A DNA stretch of 64,000 nucleotides from Acridotheres tristis (GCA_037013685.1 CM072894.1:14209449-14273448); one strand, 5' to 3'; numbered from the stretch's first letter, positions 1 through 12,901 are shown. Notes: generated by a model from the sequence alone, not told the origin. A program made the numbers and translations.

Positions 1-2079
1 AGTTGTATATATTTTGGTTCATGTTATATCATTCTGGTTTAAAACTCTGTTTTAAAAAGTCCACAAAATAAATATAAAGCAATGACTTGGGTTTTTTCTT
101 CCCCCAAGTCCTCAGTGATATTACTGCATGTATGCAAATAAGGCCATATTTATTAGTCCACGGTGCAGTCTCTCAGCTCATTTTTTTCTGTCCCAAGAGA
201 GTAGTCTTGGAATTTTAAGTTTCCTGAATCAAACAATAGTAAATAAGATACTTCATACAAGAGACAGTGAGGATTACCAGTTCATGCTAAGTTCCCAAAT
301 CAGAAGTGTTAGCTGCTGTACTTCTCTGTGGCCACATAACACTGTGTATATTCCCAAAGGACTGCACCTGTAGATCCTACCAAGCACCTATAATAAGGTA
401 TTGCTTTTGTTCTGATTGTGCAAAATATTAGTCTGGAGACACACATGTGGATGTAGAAGTTACAGTCTGTGAATGCCTAACCCTTTTAGGGTGTGTTGGT
501 TGCTGTTCTGTTTTTATCAAGGATTTTTGTTGCTTTGTTTTGGTTTTAAAACCCAAACAATGAAACTTTACTCATCAACCATGGAAAAAGTTCAGAATCT
601 GACATTTCTATAACAAGAACTCTCTTGATTTTCAGTCTTAATTTTAATCTCTTTTATTTCTACTTCTTAATTGGAGTTGTGTATGTCATGCTAACTAATT
701 TCTCTCCATTGTGGCTGTATGTGGCTGTAGTCCTGCACATATTTATGCATAGGTTAACTTAGTTATCACAAGGCATATGAGATAAAGATGGTAAAGCAAT
801 GAGTATGTTTATGTGTATAAGGTGTTGGAGATCTAAATGTCCTCAAATATCTCTTCACCAGATGGCTACATCTCTTAAACACTGTATTGTCAACCTACAT
901 GTGTTGCCTAGGTTAGTCTCCTGTCTGAAAGCAATCCATCCACATCATTAATCATGTACTGATTTTTCCCTGTTAAATATCCTGTCTCTTCAGTTAATCA
1001 GGTATCCTAATATGTACACAGTATTCTAGGTCTGACTTCTTTGCATTTTCCCATTATCATATAACACTCATTCACATGGTTGGCCACAACCACTGATGTA
1101 CATTCATGTTCAGAAAGACACAGCCCCCAACTGGAAATGCTCCTGGGGGTGAACAGCATATGTTCCATTTTATGACACTGGAATGTGTGTTGCACAAAAA
1201 TTTTCCATACTTTATTTTTTATAATGTATGAAATGCATTAAATAGGACAGAAAGAGTATGAAGATTTCATAAACCCAGAGCATTCTCTATTAAGAGAAAT
1301 CAGACAAGTCTAAAGGTGCAGTGCTATCTAAAATGCTCTAAACTGCAATTATTAATTTAATGATTTAATGTCATTCAGACCCTTTTTCTCAATTAAAAGG
1401 AAATTAAGATTACTAGAAGTTCAAAGGTCTTGTGGTGTTCCCATACGAAAAAAAAAAAACTGAACGAAAGAAACAAAAAAACAACAAAAGGCATAAAGAA
1501 TAAGTTAATAAATAAATAGGAAGTGCAAGAATATTAAGTAGCAGCATGGTAATCACTTTGGACATAGAAATATATAAACAAATCCTTATTTAACCCTCAT
1601 TCTGACACACTTCTAATGTCTTTCTCAAATACAAAGGATCTGACATTAGTGTCCATCAAAATCCAGGCTGTGCAAAATTGTCAGCTCTCTCAAGTATTCA
1701 GCTGATATTTTCATCAGACAAGTGAAAAAGAGAGTTGCATGGGCTCTTCCCACTACCATAGCCCCTGCAAGCAGTAGCAGGTGGAAAATCTTAGAGCAAA
1801 TACACAGTACTGTCTTTTTAAATAATGATTCTTCCACACGTTATAACACATTTAAGTGCTGTGCTTGCTCTTTAAGACGGCCTCATCTTGGTAACCAATG
1901 TAGCCAGTCTAGTGAAGTGCCACTTTCCTGCTGTGAGAAAGCACAATTCTTCTTACTGCCACAGCCCCCTGCTGACATGTTTTACAACATTTAAGAAGGA
2001 AACTGTTAAACCTTACTTCTCTCTTTTCCCTCAGTGCAGACAGAAATCTTCTTTCCTGCTGTTTTCTCTCTTAAATTAA
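1..2079. other. Intergenic, nothing recognised
   Basis: AT-rich unique DNA with an A-rich tract at 1446-1530. The small ORFs at 128, 1646 and 1722 have no domain and overlap on both strands. Confidence 0.6.
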
Positions 2080-3100
2080 GAGCCGTTAAAATGTGCCCCG
2101 ACTTTTACCCTGAGCATTGGCCTAATTTTAACCTTGTGCAACGGTTATCTTAATTTTACTCAGATATTTGGAATTGACTCATTCAATAAGACAAACTGAA
2201 AGTGTCTGGTAAAAGAATAGATTTCCTATAAGCTCGGTAAAAAGGTCATGTTACCAGGCTTTCTTCAGAGGAAGCAGGATTAAGTCTCAGTGCACTGACA
2301 TACAAACCCCATCGAGTCAGACTGGGGCATTCTTGCTGCTGTAAAGAATGCAAAAAGCAAAGAGGCTGTGCTTGGAATTCTGCATCTGCAATGTCAGGCA
2401 CGTGCCTTCATGCCACAAGCCCCACTTCTCACCCACAGCATTTTTAAAGAGGGGAAGGAAAAGTGAAATATAGGAGTCGATAACTCTGTCAAGCTGAATA
2501 AGCACTGTTAATGGATGTTAAAATTATGACTGAGAAGCCGATACAGGTGCAATTTTTATGAGTGTGAAACTTTACCTTGACATAATGAGTAAAGTTAAAG
2601 CCCGCGGCTTTTATGCCATTATGAGAGGCTCTGTCAGTGAGCACTGTAACCTAATTAGTTTTGATGCCTCAAATCAGCAAAGCCACCATTGGTTATGACC
2701 TCTGCCAAGAGCACGAGAGAGCCAGACAAATGAAGCTTAAGATGTTATTAGTTGTTCTGTTCCAAAGTTCCAGATAAAATATGACAGGATGTTGTTGCTT
2801 GACTTCGGCATCAGTTCTCCAGATGGCACTCAGCGCTGGCTTGTAGCGAGGCTCGCAGGGAGGCTGCCACATTGTCTCTGTCAAAACGAAAGTTTTCCAA
2901 TTACAAAGGGATAATTCGAAGAGATGCAAACTTAATCTCCTGAACGAAAGGTTGCAAGCTGTGTAATAGCTATTGAGGGGAGAGATTTTGCATAGTTCAC
3001 TTGCTGTAAACACGGCTGTTCAGGAAAGCTTTATTATCCTGCCTAGTGAAACAAAGTAATCAGACGCTCCTGACTCCGTGCGTTAGGACAGCTGCGGCTG
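2080..3100. promoter_or_regulatory. Putative conserved non-coding element (intergenic)
   Basis: Repeat-free stretch with more CpG than its surroundings (for example AAAGCCCGCGGC, CATCGAGTC, AACGAAAG) and homeodomain-like cores (CTAATTAG near 2653). It has stops in all frames and no splice-bounded coding segment. The texture resembles vertebrate developmental enhancers. Conservation itself was not tested. Confidence 0.35.
2816..2830 (+). promoter_or_regulatory. CTCF-like motif
   Basis: Plus strand TCTCCAGATGGCACT. It matches the CTCF core CCASYAGRKGGCRSY at 13 of 15 positions by eye. It lies inside a putative conserved block. Confidence 0.4.
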
Positions 3101-3550
3101 GACACAGCCGTGGCACAACATCTCTGGTGGAATTAGTGGGTCTGATCCATCTGCAGGGTTGCTGATGAAGATCAGGAAAGAGATAAAATGGTGTAAGATG
3201 TATCCAAAAGGAAAATTCAGGACCTTTGAACTAGCTGAGACCTGTACTTGTATTTTATGGTAGACCAGGTAACTTCTGCCAGTTTGATTGAAGGAAATAA
3301 CGAGTGTTTTTTCTCAAATTATTATGAAATCTTTAATGGAAAAAAAGAAACAGGGTGTCATGCAAGTGGTGAACTTGGAATGTTTTAAAATATCTTCATA
3401 TTTATAGCACTGTACCAGGCATGTTGAAGTTATTCAGCTGCCAGTGAGACAGAATGACAAGGTAATGGCCTGATAACAAGCAAACAGTATCAGTATCTAA
3501 CCTATAGATCATTTTGAGCTGCTGGGAGCATCAGGAATTGAATAAAGATA

Positions 3551-3640
3551 GACGACAGAAGTAAAGAAAGAAGAAAATATAGAAGACAGAATAAAGAAAA
3601 GACAGAGAAAAAAGTTAGAAGACTGAGTAAAGAAAATATC
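3551..3640 (+). repeat. Purine-rich tandem repeat, about 2.7 units
   Basis: Imperfect units of 31-36 nt starting GACGACAGAAGTAAAG, GAAGACAGAATAAAG and GAAGACTGAGTAAAG. Almost all A and G on the plus strand. Confidence 0.75.
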
Positions 3641-3794
3641 CTCCACTTGACCTATGTACACAAAGAACTGCTGAATGAACGTACCACATTCAATCTGAAA
3701 AGCTCTCAGTAGTAAAGCTTTTATATTTCACTCAGTATCACTAAGTGAATCACAGCTGTGCTTTTCAGGGTGTGTGTCCTTTTCCACCTGACAC

Positions 3795-4085
3795 TGTGCT
3801 GATGACTGAAAGCAACAGGTTTCAGGAACGCTAGCTGAAATACTTGAACACGTGAAATTCCCTTTAAGCACAAGAGAAAATCTTCATCTAGTGAGGATGA
3901 TAAAACATAGGAAAAGTTTACCCAGAGAAATTGAGGCATCCCCATCTCTGGAAATACTCAAAGCCGAGCTGAGTGGGCAGTCAGCTGGCTCTGGCTGACC
4001 CAGATTGAGCCAGTGGTGGGATTGGACCAGCTCTGGAGACCCCTTCCAACCACAACTGTTCTGAATATCTATGAGTCTATTCAAA
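3795..4085 (+). mobile_element. CR1 LINE 3' fragment
   Basis: The order of blocks matches the avian CR1 3' end: GAAATTCCCTTTAAGCACAA, CTTCATCTAGTGAGGATGA, ACCCAGAGAAATTGAGGCAT, CCCCATCTCTGGAAATACTC, then GACCCCTTCCAACCACAACT and a tail in which TCTATGAGTCTATTC replaces the usual ATTCTATGATTCTATG. It is 5'-truncated with no ORF. Moderate divergence suggests an old insertion. Confidence 0.88.
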
Positions 4086-6559
4086 TTATCATCTACTAAA
4101 AATTATTATCTACAACAAACCAATTTTAAAAGAAAGTCACACTCTGTCTGCTTATAGGGAGGTACAAACAGGAAAATATGCAAATGCAGGCAAGCAATAT
4201 CAAACCATGAAGCAGCAGGATTAATTTCGATTCCCTGGTTTCTAAGATGAAACTGCTCAAGCAGCCCCAGCAGCACACAAAGCAGGGGGTTTGCTGCCAG
4301 GACAAGGGAGAAGGAGAGCAGCCCTGCAGGGCTTTGGGCACTGGCAGCCTCCCAGAGGGCCGAGCATTTTGTGGGTATCCAGAGCCTAACCCAGCCTGGG
4401 TTTGGCACTTCCATCTTGCCCCTGGCCTGGGTGCTTTGTGTGCTGCCCAGTGGCTGAGATGTGAGGGCAGCCCTGCACACCAGGGTGCTGCAGCCACCAG
4501 AGGGGTCTGGGCCAGCTGTCTGTGTCTCACTGGAGCACTGCCAGGGAAGGGGAGGAGATAGCTGAGACCAGGCTTTTTCCTCTTTCTGTCTTTAAAAAGG
4601 CCGAGGGACTGTGAAGCTGTGTGTGTGTGGTGGGGGTGTCAGAAGGAGACCTTACATATCACTAAGTGGAGTTACAATTTTCCCTTTGTGGGCTGAGTTG
4701 TAAATAGGGATGGCAAGGGAACAGGACTTGGAGGTCTACACAATCTGGATTGTGTTGTCCAGGAGCAAATCTCCAGACAGATCTTCGGGAGGGGCATTTC
4801 TGTGCTCATTTTTCAATTTAGTCCAAATAACCAATGCAAAGTCAGCAACTTCTGGCTTTAAGATGTTCTTTTTTTTTTTTTCTCCCCAAAGTCTGTATTT
4901 GCATATTAGCTATGCTGGTACATGGATTCTCTTGATGGGACACTAATGTCTGTCATAATTGCCATAATGCCACTGTGACCCAGCCCCAAATATTTATTAG
5001 GTAAGAATATCTCTGCTTATTAAAATGAAGAGGAGTGGTGACATGTATGTATATGCACAGCATTAAAAATGGCCTCATTTTCACAGATGTTGGTGTCAAT
5101 AGTTTCTCTTTGCATGACGCATCCATCCATTTTCCTCTAAGTTATCACAGGACTTTCACACAGGTACCAACAGCCATGGCAGCCACAGGGCTGGCATTAT
5201 GGAATGAGAGGAGTCAGGGAAGTAGGTCACTGAATAGCACAAAGCTTGATCTGCAAAGGATTCTTCTGGTGAGAACAGGATACTTTGAGATTTGCCATCA
5301 ACGGCATAGTTGGAGATAATGAAATCCTGAATGTGAACGGAGATGTGAGAGCATTTTCACTCCTTCGGAGTGACATTTGTTCAGCCAGCCAAACAGCAAA
5401 AATGAGCTAGAAGATTTTCTTATAATTAGATGATTTGTCTTCTCCAGGGCCCAGAATGCAACTGTCCCAGATTTTATTCATACATAAGGTTTAAAAAAGA
5501 ATGCAGCCTTCCCAAACAGCTGTACCCAAAAGCTGAAATAGCTTATATTGGAAATGGGAGCTGCACCATGAAAAGGGGATCCTACAAAAGAGCACCAAGA
5601 GGGTAAGAGACTGCTATTAACTGCCTTGCAGGCAGCAGCAAGGTGGTAAATGCCCAGTGTAAGTGTGAGGTGTGCTGGTGGATTTCCCCAGGGGACTTCA
5701 TGCACAGAGAGAGCTCAGATGTCCTGATGCTGTTTGCTGGGGCTCTGCTCCACCAAGCAGGGAGCAGATCAGAGACTGTGACTGCAGCACAAGCCCTCAT
5801 CTGATGAGTGAAGATGTGGGATGGACATGAAAAGCCTGTAAGGGAAGAAAACACCTGCATATGTGATTTGGTAGAGATGAGGAGGGTTTTTTTCCTCAGC
5901 AAAGTTTAATGTTCCCTCGAATGAGCAGCAGACCAGGGCCTGTCACCTTTTCCTGGTTTAAATTATATTTTCCCTTTTGGCTGAAAAGAATCATGAAGAT
6001 CATCCTACTCCAAAGTGTAACTGTAAATTCAACATCAACAGTGCAATAGAATAAGAGAAAGACATGTCTTTTCCCCACTGAAATAGCAGAGTGTATAAAT
6101 CTCCAGGGCAATTGAAAGAGAACTGAAAGGAGGATTCTATAAATGGGATTAAAGAAATAGATAAATACAAAACCTAAAGTGATGAAATCAGAAATTCATG
6201 CACAAAAAAATGAAAATATCTAAAGCAGAACAGCTTGGGGGAAGTGATTCTAGTTTCACATAGGTGTGGATGAGAACAAAACAGTGGTGAAGGGAAACGC
6301 CCTACAAAGCGTAGATATTTATTTACTGAAAATTTTCACAGAGCTATGGGGTTTATGGGCCTGATTTTCACATTGTTCACAAAACATGCAAAATCTTTTG
6401 TCTCGAACCATCCTTGCACTATGAACTGCTTTATCTTTCTAAAGAAAAGTTATTTTTTCCTCATTGAAGAAATATAGGTTTGATGTAACCAAATTTTTGC
6501 AAGAATACACAATATGAATCAATATTATTTTTCATGGAAATTATTGAAAATCCCCTCTG
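4086..6559. other. Intergenic, nothing recognised
   Basis: Begins after the CR1 tail. 4247-4560 is GC-richer and open on both strands without a recognisable domain or splice structure. A T-rich tract lies at 4869-4882. No gene seen. Confidence 0.6.
5357..5373. repeat. Perfect short inverted repeat
   Basis: TCACTCC-TTC-GGAGTGA, 7-bp arms with a 3-nt loop in otherwise featureless intergenic DNA. Confidence 0.6.
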
Positions 6560-7130
6560 TGCTTTTGATCAGGTGAAGCCACTTTTTTTCTGGCTGCTCA
6601 GATGGTGATGGTGGTGCTCTGGGAGGCACACATGCAAATGGCAACACCAAAACGAAAACTCCTAATCCTCTCTCAGCCCACTGCCCAATAAATTCCCTTT
6701 GATATTCACAAAGTTTGTAGTTTTTGTCTACTCCATAACTTGAAATGTCAACTCCTAATTCTGTTGTCGGATGAAAGGAAATTCTGAAATGTTAAGCCTG
6801 CTGTTTTTTCATGTGTGTGCAGCAGAGGCAGAGAGTTCAAGGCTTAACATTTTCTTTTGTTGGACATTTACATATGGACAGTATTTTAATAATAAGGTCC
6901 TGTAGCATGATTGGAAGCATTCTTTCACAGCTCTTGATGTGTTAATCCAACATGGGAAAGAGAAAGCAGAACAAACATTTCAGCCATAGGGTTCATATTT
7001 TTATAAAATTAGAATACCGTTAAAGCTGACAGCATGTTTACATCTGGATCCTCTATGATAGCAATTGATACATTTAATCTGGCATGTGGCATAAAACAGG
7101 ATTAGATAAGGTTTTCTTCTTAGCCATGCT
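6560..7130. promoter_or_regulatory. Putative conserved non-coding element with long hairpin
   Basis: Unique AT-rich sequence with no ORF. It holds an interrupted inverted repeat at 6787-6852 and motifs such as ACATATGGACAG and TTAATCC. Conservation is inferred from texture only. Confidence 0.25.
6787..6852. repeat. Interrupted inverted repeat (hairpin)
   Basis: Perfect 12-bp arms AAATGTTAAGCC (6787-6798) and GGCTTAACATTT (6841-6852), plus inner arms CTGCTG and CAGCAG. A 15-nt one-sided bulge separates the two stems. Not recognised as a known microRNA. Confidence 0.7.
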
Positions 7131-10100
7131 TCTCTTGTGCAAAAGAATATTTATAACAGTGTTCTCAACAAATCACATCTCAGTGCTGGATACTGTGTTG
7201 AACTGCACTGTGCCTCATCAGTATTTTCCCAAGGTTGTGTCCCTATGATTTGTGCTAATTAGCAATGAATTGACTCTGGGGTAGAGGCCATGCTCAGGAG
7301 CATGGAGGTTTGAGTTCAAAAGCCCAGACTGACCAGATCATTCCCCAAATTAGCTGGTGTGAATGCATCTTTAAAAAGTAGCCTAGAGCAGGATCTCATA
7401 TGAAATTTGATCATTTGGAGTTAGGTTATTCACAACTGAGAAAAAAATACATATTAATGTGAACATTGGGACAGACTGTACTCAAAATTCTAGGCAAGGG
7501 CCCAGGTGCTACTTCATTATTTGATGTTTCTTATCCAAGTTACTTAATCTTCAGGTCCTCCCAGAATGTGAGACTACACTGACTTCTGTTTGCACAGTCT
7601 TTAATGGCTGCATTAATTTAATTTCTGCATTCTTCCCTTCCCACCTCCTCAGCTCCTACAGCACTATCCTTCCCAATCTGAACACACAGGTCCTGAGATG
7701 ATTTTTTTTGGTGAGAAACCTAACTAATTTGCAATTATGCATTCAGAGGAAAGCTCCCTAATATCCTGCTGCTGAGCATCTCTGTGTATGTCACTACAGT
7801 AGCTGACACTGTGTACTGGGGGCTGGAGTGCCTGGCACTGTGGTCCCCTGACAAATAGGAAAGAAAAAGAGTGAAATGTGAACCAGTGGTAGCTGCAGTG
7901 TGTGTTACTGATCGCTGCCCACAGGAACTCTACCCAAAACCTAGAAATGATGAGTGAGGGGAATGGACACTGAATATACTTTCTAACCCCATGTAAATCA
8001 TCCACATGTGCTGCAGGTACACATTCAAATCCACTCTTAAGCAATAGGGACGTGAATGGAGTTAAAATAGGTAGGGAGACCATGCTGCTAGCTATTTTCT
8101 AGGCTACAGGTATAGTAAAAGGCAATATTTGATGCTGTGAAAAATTATGCAACTCACAGCCTAGAGGAAAAATGCAGCTGTGTTTTCATATAAGTCTACT
8201 AAAAACTGGAAAGAAAAATGCACATTTCTGTAGCTAGTAGTAAGCCCTGCTGACATCACTCTGAATAAGAACAAATAAATATTATGAATATAGAAATAAT
8301 GAAATAAAACAGGATTTGTATTTGAAGAGAAAGGCAACTTATTTTACTTTGTAACTTGAGTCCATTTATAAGTCATATAGTCTGAGAGAGTTAAAGCACC
8401 ACAGACAGGTAATAAATAATGCTTAGAAATGCCAGCTCTTGCATGTGCCTCTCCATCATGAAATGGAAGCATTCAGTAGAGAGGAAAATTGACCAGACAC
8501 TGGCAGGAGATAATGGACTTATCTGTTAAAGGAGTGGAGATAATATAATGTTTAATATGACATTCCTGATAACTAATCAGGGAGATCTACCTGTGCCAGA
8601 TTTCCAAGGTTATTTGTAATTTAATGGAACTGGATATGACTAGAAAGCAATGTAAAAGGAAAGGAAGCACCACAATTGTCTGACAGGAGCAGAGCACCTT
8701 CATGTCTGAATATAGGGTCCCTATCTCGAAGAGCTTACAGGCCCCTGTTTAGGACTGATTTATGTTTAAGCAAGCAGCTAAGCAGGAAGGGGGCAGCTCG
8801 CTTTGCTGAGAAGGGCAGACATCTCCCCATCCTCCCTGTCTCTGAGTCTCTGCCCCTGCTCACAGCCCTGCAGCCTCAGCCATGCCTGTGCACGAGCTGA
8901 TGTAATGTAAGGCAGCTGCACAAAACCACATATTTTTTCCCTCTGTTCCTTGTTTGCTGGTTTCATGAGTTGGGTTTGCCTGTTGTTCATTTGTCAGCTG
9001 CCAGAGGGCTGGAAATTGCAGCTCTCAGTGGGTCCAGTGCTCAGTCCTCAGTGCACGGTAGTGGCCACTGAGTGTATGGGGCAGAGTGGGGCTGGCAGGG
9101 CTTCTTATTGTGATTCAATAATGTGATGCCTGACATGTGTTGAATGATTAGTTTTTCATTTAGTGTCAGCTCAAATCCTCCACATCTGCACTAGTGCAGT
9201 ATCTGTTGGTTTTTGTGCAGCTGGTGTAGGGCCAAGAGAAAAATTTAGATGGTGATATTTGAATCTTTCATGGAGGATATTTGGGCTATTCACTGTACAT
9301 ACGCGTAAAATCAAATACTTATTTTTTTCTGTTCTTACCACTCTTTTTTTTCTCCATATTTTCAGCAAAGGTGGAGTTCCTCCTTCCTTTTGAAGGGATT
9401 AAAAAAATGAATAGGGCAAGAAAAGCGCCGATAAGTGGCTTGTAAATATTATGGGATGGTGACTAAACTGTGGTATTGATTTTTATTTATTTTATTTTTC
9501 CAAATATGTCTTGGTTTCTGGACCAAAATGAGAGCTTATTTTGGGCACTATTACAGGGTAGCTCTGCAAAAATAATATTTTGTCTGCAACACGTAGAGCT
9601 GTGGTGCATCTCTTTTTCATTTACAGGTACTTTCTGTGGCCACTCAGATTTACAGTCTTCCCATAATTTCTTAATTCATTAAATAAAAAGTGTAATAATC
9701 CAACAGTCCCAGAATCAGCTTTATCCCTAGCCCCAGTCCTTTTCTGGGGCTCAGGCTGTGCCTGAGAAACCTGGCCAGGGACCAGAGGATAAGCTCATGC
9801 AGAGACTGGTCTTTGGGCAGCATGGCCTCTCCCTTGGTGGCCTCCATCCTTTAGTTCTGCAGCCCAGGGCCAGGCTTTGTCTGCCTCCCAATCCCATCCC
9901 TAACCCTTATGGGATGAGAGCAATAAAAGCCCAGTGGGACCACAGCTGTCTCAGAAGGTGTCAGGATGGAAGCCAGGATGGGGAAATCTGCACCTTCCTG
10001 TCCATGTCTTTCATCTCACAGTTGAATGACCACCCCTTTCCCTAGGAGCAGGATGAGTAGAGCTGTCCATCTGTTCATTTGCCACCAGTCAGGTCTAGTT

Positions 10101-11799
10101 CCAGAATGCGTTTTATTTTCTTTGCTCTCGCTGTCTTGCTCCTCTTGTTTACCAGAAAAGTTCTTTAGACTAGTCCAAGCTTTTGGATTTTATTCAGTGG
10201 GGCTTTATTTCTGCCCTTTGCATTGTGTTGGATTTTTGTAGCCACAGTGGAGGCTGAGCTGGCCCTCAGTTACTGGCTCTCTGAGGAGCAAAGACCCCCA
10301 TGCTGAGCACAGCTGGCTCCTTGCCACCTGCTCCTGTGATAGAGGATGGGTGTCAGAACAAAGCTGGCGGCATGAATTGGCATGATGAGGTGAGAAAGTA
10401 GGGTGCACGGTGCTCCAGCTGATGCTGCCAATGTAATTGCCCTTCAGGCAATAATTCTTGCCAGTGTGATGGCCTCCAGGGACCCTCTGCATGCCAGTGC
10501 CAGCCAAAGCCACTTCTGCTTCCCCATCACTCAGCTACAGTGAGTGATAACCTTATATTAATTTAAGACTGAACCCCTACCTTCACATTAGTATTTCATA
10601 ATAACGAATTGAAGGAAATTAACTCTTCTTTCAAAATGCTTAAAGTGCGTGGTAAAGAAAACATTAGTGAGGCTTGGAAGGATGGTTTTGGGAGAAAAAT
10701 CTTTTGTACTGGTGCATAGTACAAATGCCATGAGGAAGGTGTACTCATCTGGTGCTTGCAGCCTGTTTGGCACTTGCTACAGTAAATTAGTTGGTCTTAA
10801 ACCAGCAGAAGCAGCTCTCAAAGCCTCTTTCCCAATGCATCACTAAAAATGGCTGGAAACGTCAGAGTCAATTGTACAGCAACAAAAGCAGAAAAGCAGG
10901 AACTACTGTAAACTTAAGGGTTAAAATAACAGGTGACAAGACCTGGAAAGAGCTAATTCAGCTCTCTCAATTGTCTGCAATGAAAAATAATCTTTAGTCT
11001 TAGATTCCAAGAGCCAGTCAGCTCCTCACAGTAAAAGTCAGTTCTGGCATGTCAGAGCAGGTAGTAACTTTGTGGAATTTTAAACCTTCCCATCTCCAAG
11101 GCTTCATGTTTTACAAATGTTTGAGTCCCAGGACACTGCAAGGACCTCAGCCACTCCCTCTGAAGAGCTGGGCCTTGAATATCAAGGAACAGCTTGTCAT
11201 TACACTTTCAAATTGCTCTCAAATAACCTTCTCATTTGATTCTCGTTTTGTGAATGTTTTTATATTACTGCATGGCAAATGTTCCTTAGCTCTGAATCAC
11301 TACCATTATACAAAAAAAATGAGTTGGTTCGTGAAATGTTCATCCTCTCTTTGTAGTTCTCCCTCTAGCAGGAAATTTGAAGGCTCCCAAAATCCAGCCA
11401 GACTTAACAGCAGGTAGAAGGTCCAACACTCCAAGGGAGTGAGCAAGAAAGTTCCTCATGCAGTAGCAACTGTCTCTAGAGAGCATCACTGTGATGGATG
11501 GGGCAGATAGGTCATGCAGTGCCTGTGGTGGAGGCATAGTGCCATGAGACCTCCCACAGTCCTGCCCTGTGCCCAACTTCTGATCTGAATCTCTGACTGC
11601 AAAAACAACTGGTCATTTTTAACCAGATTTCCAAGCACTGGTGCTGACTGTCAAAATTGTTAAATGTTTTAAAAGCCCACAGCCAGGCAGTAGTGGTTCC
11701 TCCCAATGCAGTCTGTGGATGTAGCAGTACTTTTATAGAATTTCCAGCACATTTGCAGACAGTACAACACATTCAAACATAAATCTCATCAATTTGCAT
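7131..11799. other. Intergenic, mostly unique sequence
   Basis: No gene or clear repeat apart from the hairpin at 7288. 7260-7560 may hold a very old SINE remnant. ORFs of 60-120 codons here overlap one another and have no recognisable domains. Confidence 0.6.
7288..7305. repeat. Perfect short inverted repeat
   Basis: CCATGCTC-AG-GAGCATGG, 8-bp arms. It is followed by GGTTTGAGTTC, which looks like a tRNA B box, so this may be a remnant of a tRNA-derived SINE. Confidence 0.6.
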
Positions 11800-12310
11800 C
11801 AAACATCCTCCTTTGCAGTTTATGGCTATGTAAATGTCTTTAATAAAAACCCTACCACAGGAAATGTCTAAAGACAACTGCTATTTCACAGTTTCACTAC
11901 AGGTTCCTAATGTAAGTTAATAAGGCAAACACAATACCTGACGTTTGCAATGGTAATTGCACAGGCCTCACTGTGAATGATGGCTAAATCCGATTGTGCA
12001 TGACTTCCTTTGCCGAGTGTCTGAATTATAGCCTAGGTTGAAGCCTGAAAAATCAATGGCTGCTATAATCACTCAATTAAAGCCTTTGAAAATCATTAGC
12101 AATTTGGTAAATTTAAAATACTTAACCATACGTCATTTTTAAACAGAGAGTGCCAGACCAGCACAACTCCATTTGTTACACCAGGGAATTGCTGCCGGAG
12201 GGGTAAACAGGAACAGCATTAGTGCACTATGGCTGAGTAGGCAAGTGTATCACCGGAGCTGAGAGGCTGAGAGAGACACAAGTCACCTCTGTGAGCTTTA
12301 CCTGATTTAC
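11800..12310. promoter_or_regulatory. Putative conserved non-coding element
   Basis: Unique sequence with a TCF/LEF-like CCTTTGAA, AATTA cores and preserved CpGs (AAATCCGATTGTGC, CATACGTC). There is no ORF. It lies about 0.7-1.2 kb left of the CpG island and could serve the same locus. Confidence 0.35.
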
Positions 12311-12740
12311 AATGTTTAGCTGAGGTTACCCTTCAAGTGGCCAAATACATGTCAAAATCTTTGGAAAAACCCTTGCTGGCCTACAGAGCAGAAGTCGCCT
12401 ATAAATGCCACAAGTCTGGATGAACTCGGAGTGCAAGCAGCAGAACAGACTGGGTAGAGGAGGAAAGGAAGCAGCACTATCAGAGTCCTTTGTTACTGAT
12501 AGAAAACCAGTGGACAGCAAGGCATGTTTTTGGAGTGGAACATATGAATGAATGTGGTCTATAAAAAGAGAAAATAACTTGCTGATGCCAGGAGTCTAAT
12601 ATTTAATTTCCTAAACAAAATAGAAACTGAACATGATATTTTATTCCATCTGGACTAAATCTATCCATCTGCAAAGATTTAACTTTGAAAGATAGTTGAA
12701 AATATCTCTTCTTAACTTGCGTGTTTATTTTATTTAACAG

Positions 12741-12901
12741 CCTGCTCTTTGGAAGCAGTGGCATCTAAGTGCAGCAGCACCACTATTCTAAATATATGGT
12801 CCGTCTGTCTGAGAAGAGAGACGCTTCGAAACAATGAACAAGTTGACAGGCACCGGCCAGTGCACCAACGCCTCGTGTTCCCCTAGGGCTGTTGGATTTA
12901 C
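12741..12901 (+). other. Candidate spliced exon next to the CpG island
   Basis: 161 nt bounded by a good acceptor (TTATTTTATTTAACAG) and a consensus donor (GTAAGT at 12902-12907). The third frame is open from the acceptor to a TAG near the 3' end. In another frame an ATG with A at -3 (about 12834) is open for 23 codons up to the donor, starting MNKLTGTGQC. Neither peptide is recognised. It may be a lncRNA exon, a first coding exon, or chance. Confidence 0.3.

Noticed and set aside
856..870. CTCF-like TCACCAGATGGCTAC on the plus strand
   Set aside because: The core fits but the right half does not, and there is no supporting context. Weaker than the three motifs listed.
1446..1530. A-rich tract as a poly(A) tail of a retrocopy
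   Set aside because: No gene-like or LINE-like sequence precedes it on either strand, and no target-site duplication was seen.
4106..4561. ORFs of 104-134 codons overlapping on both strands
   Set aside because: Both strands are open at once, the composition is low-complexity Gln/Pro/Ala/Leu, and no domain is present.
7261..7330. Possible tRNA gene
   Set aside because: There is a B-box-like sequence and a short hairpin, but no acceptor stem, anticodon arm or A box in correct spacing, and no poly-T terminator.
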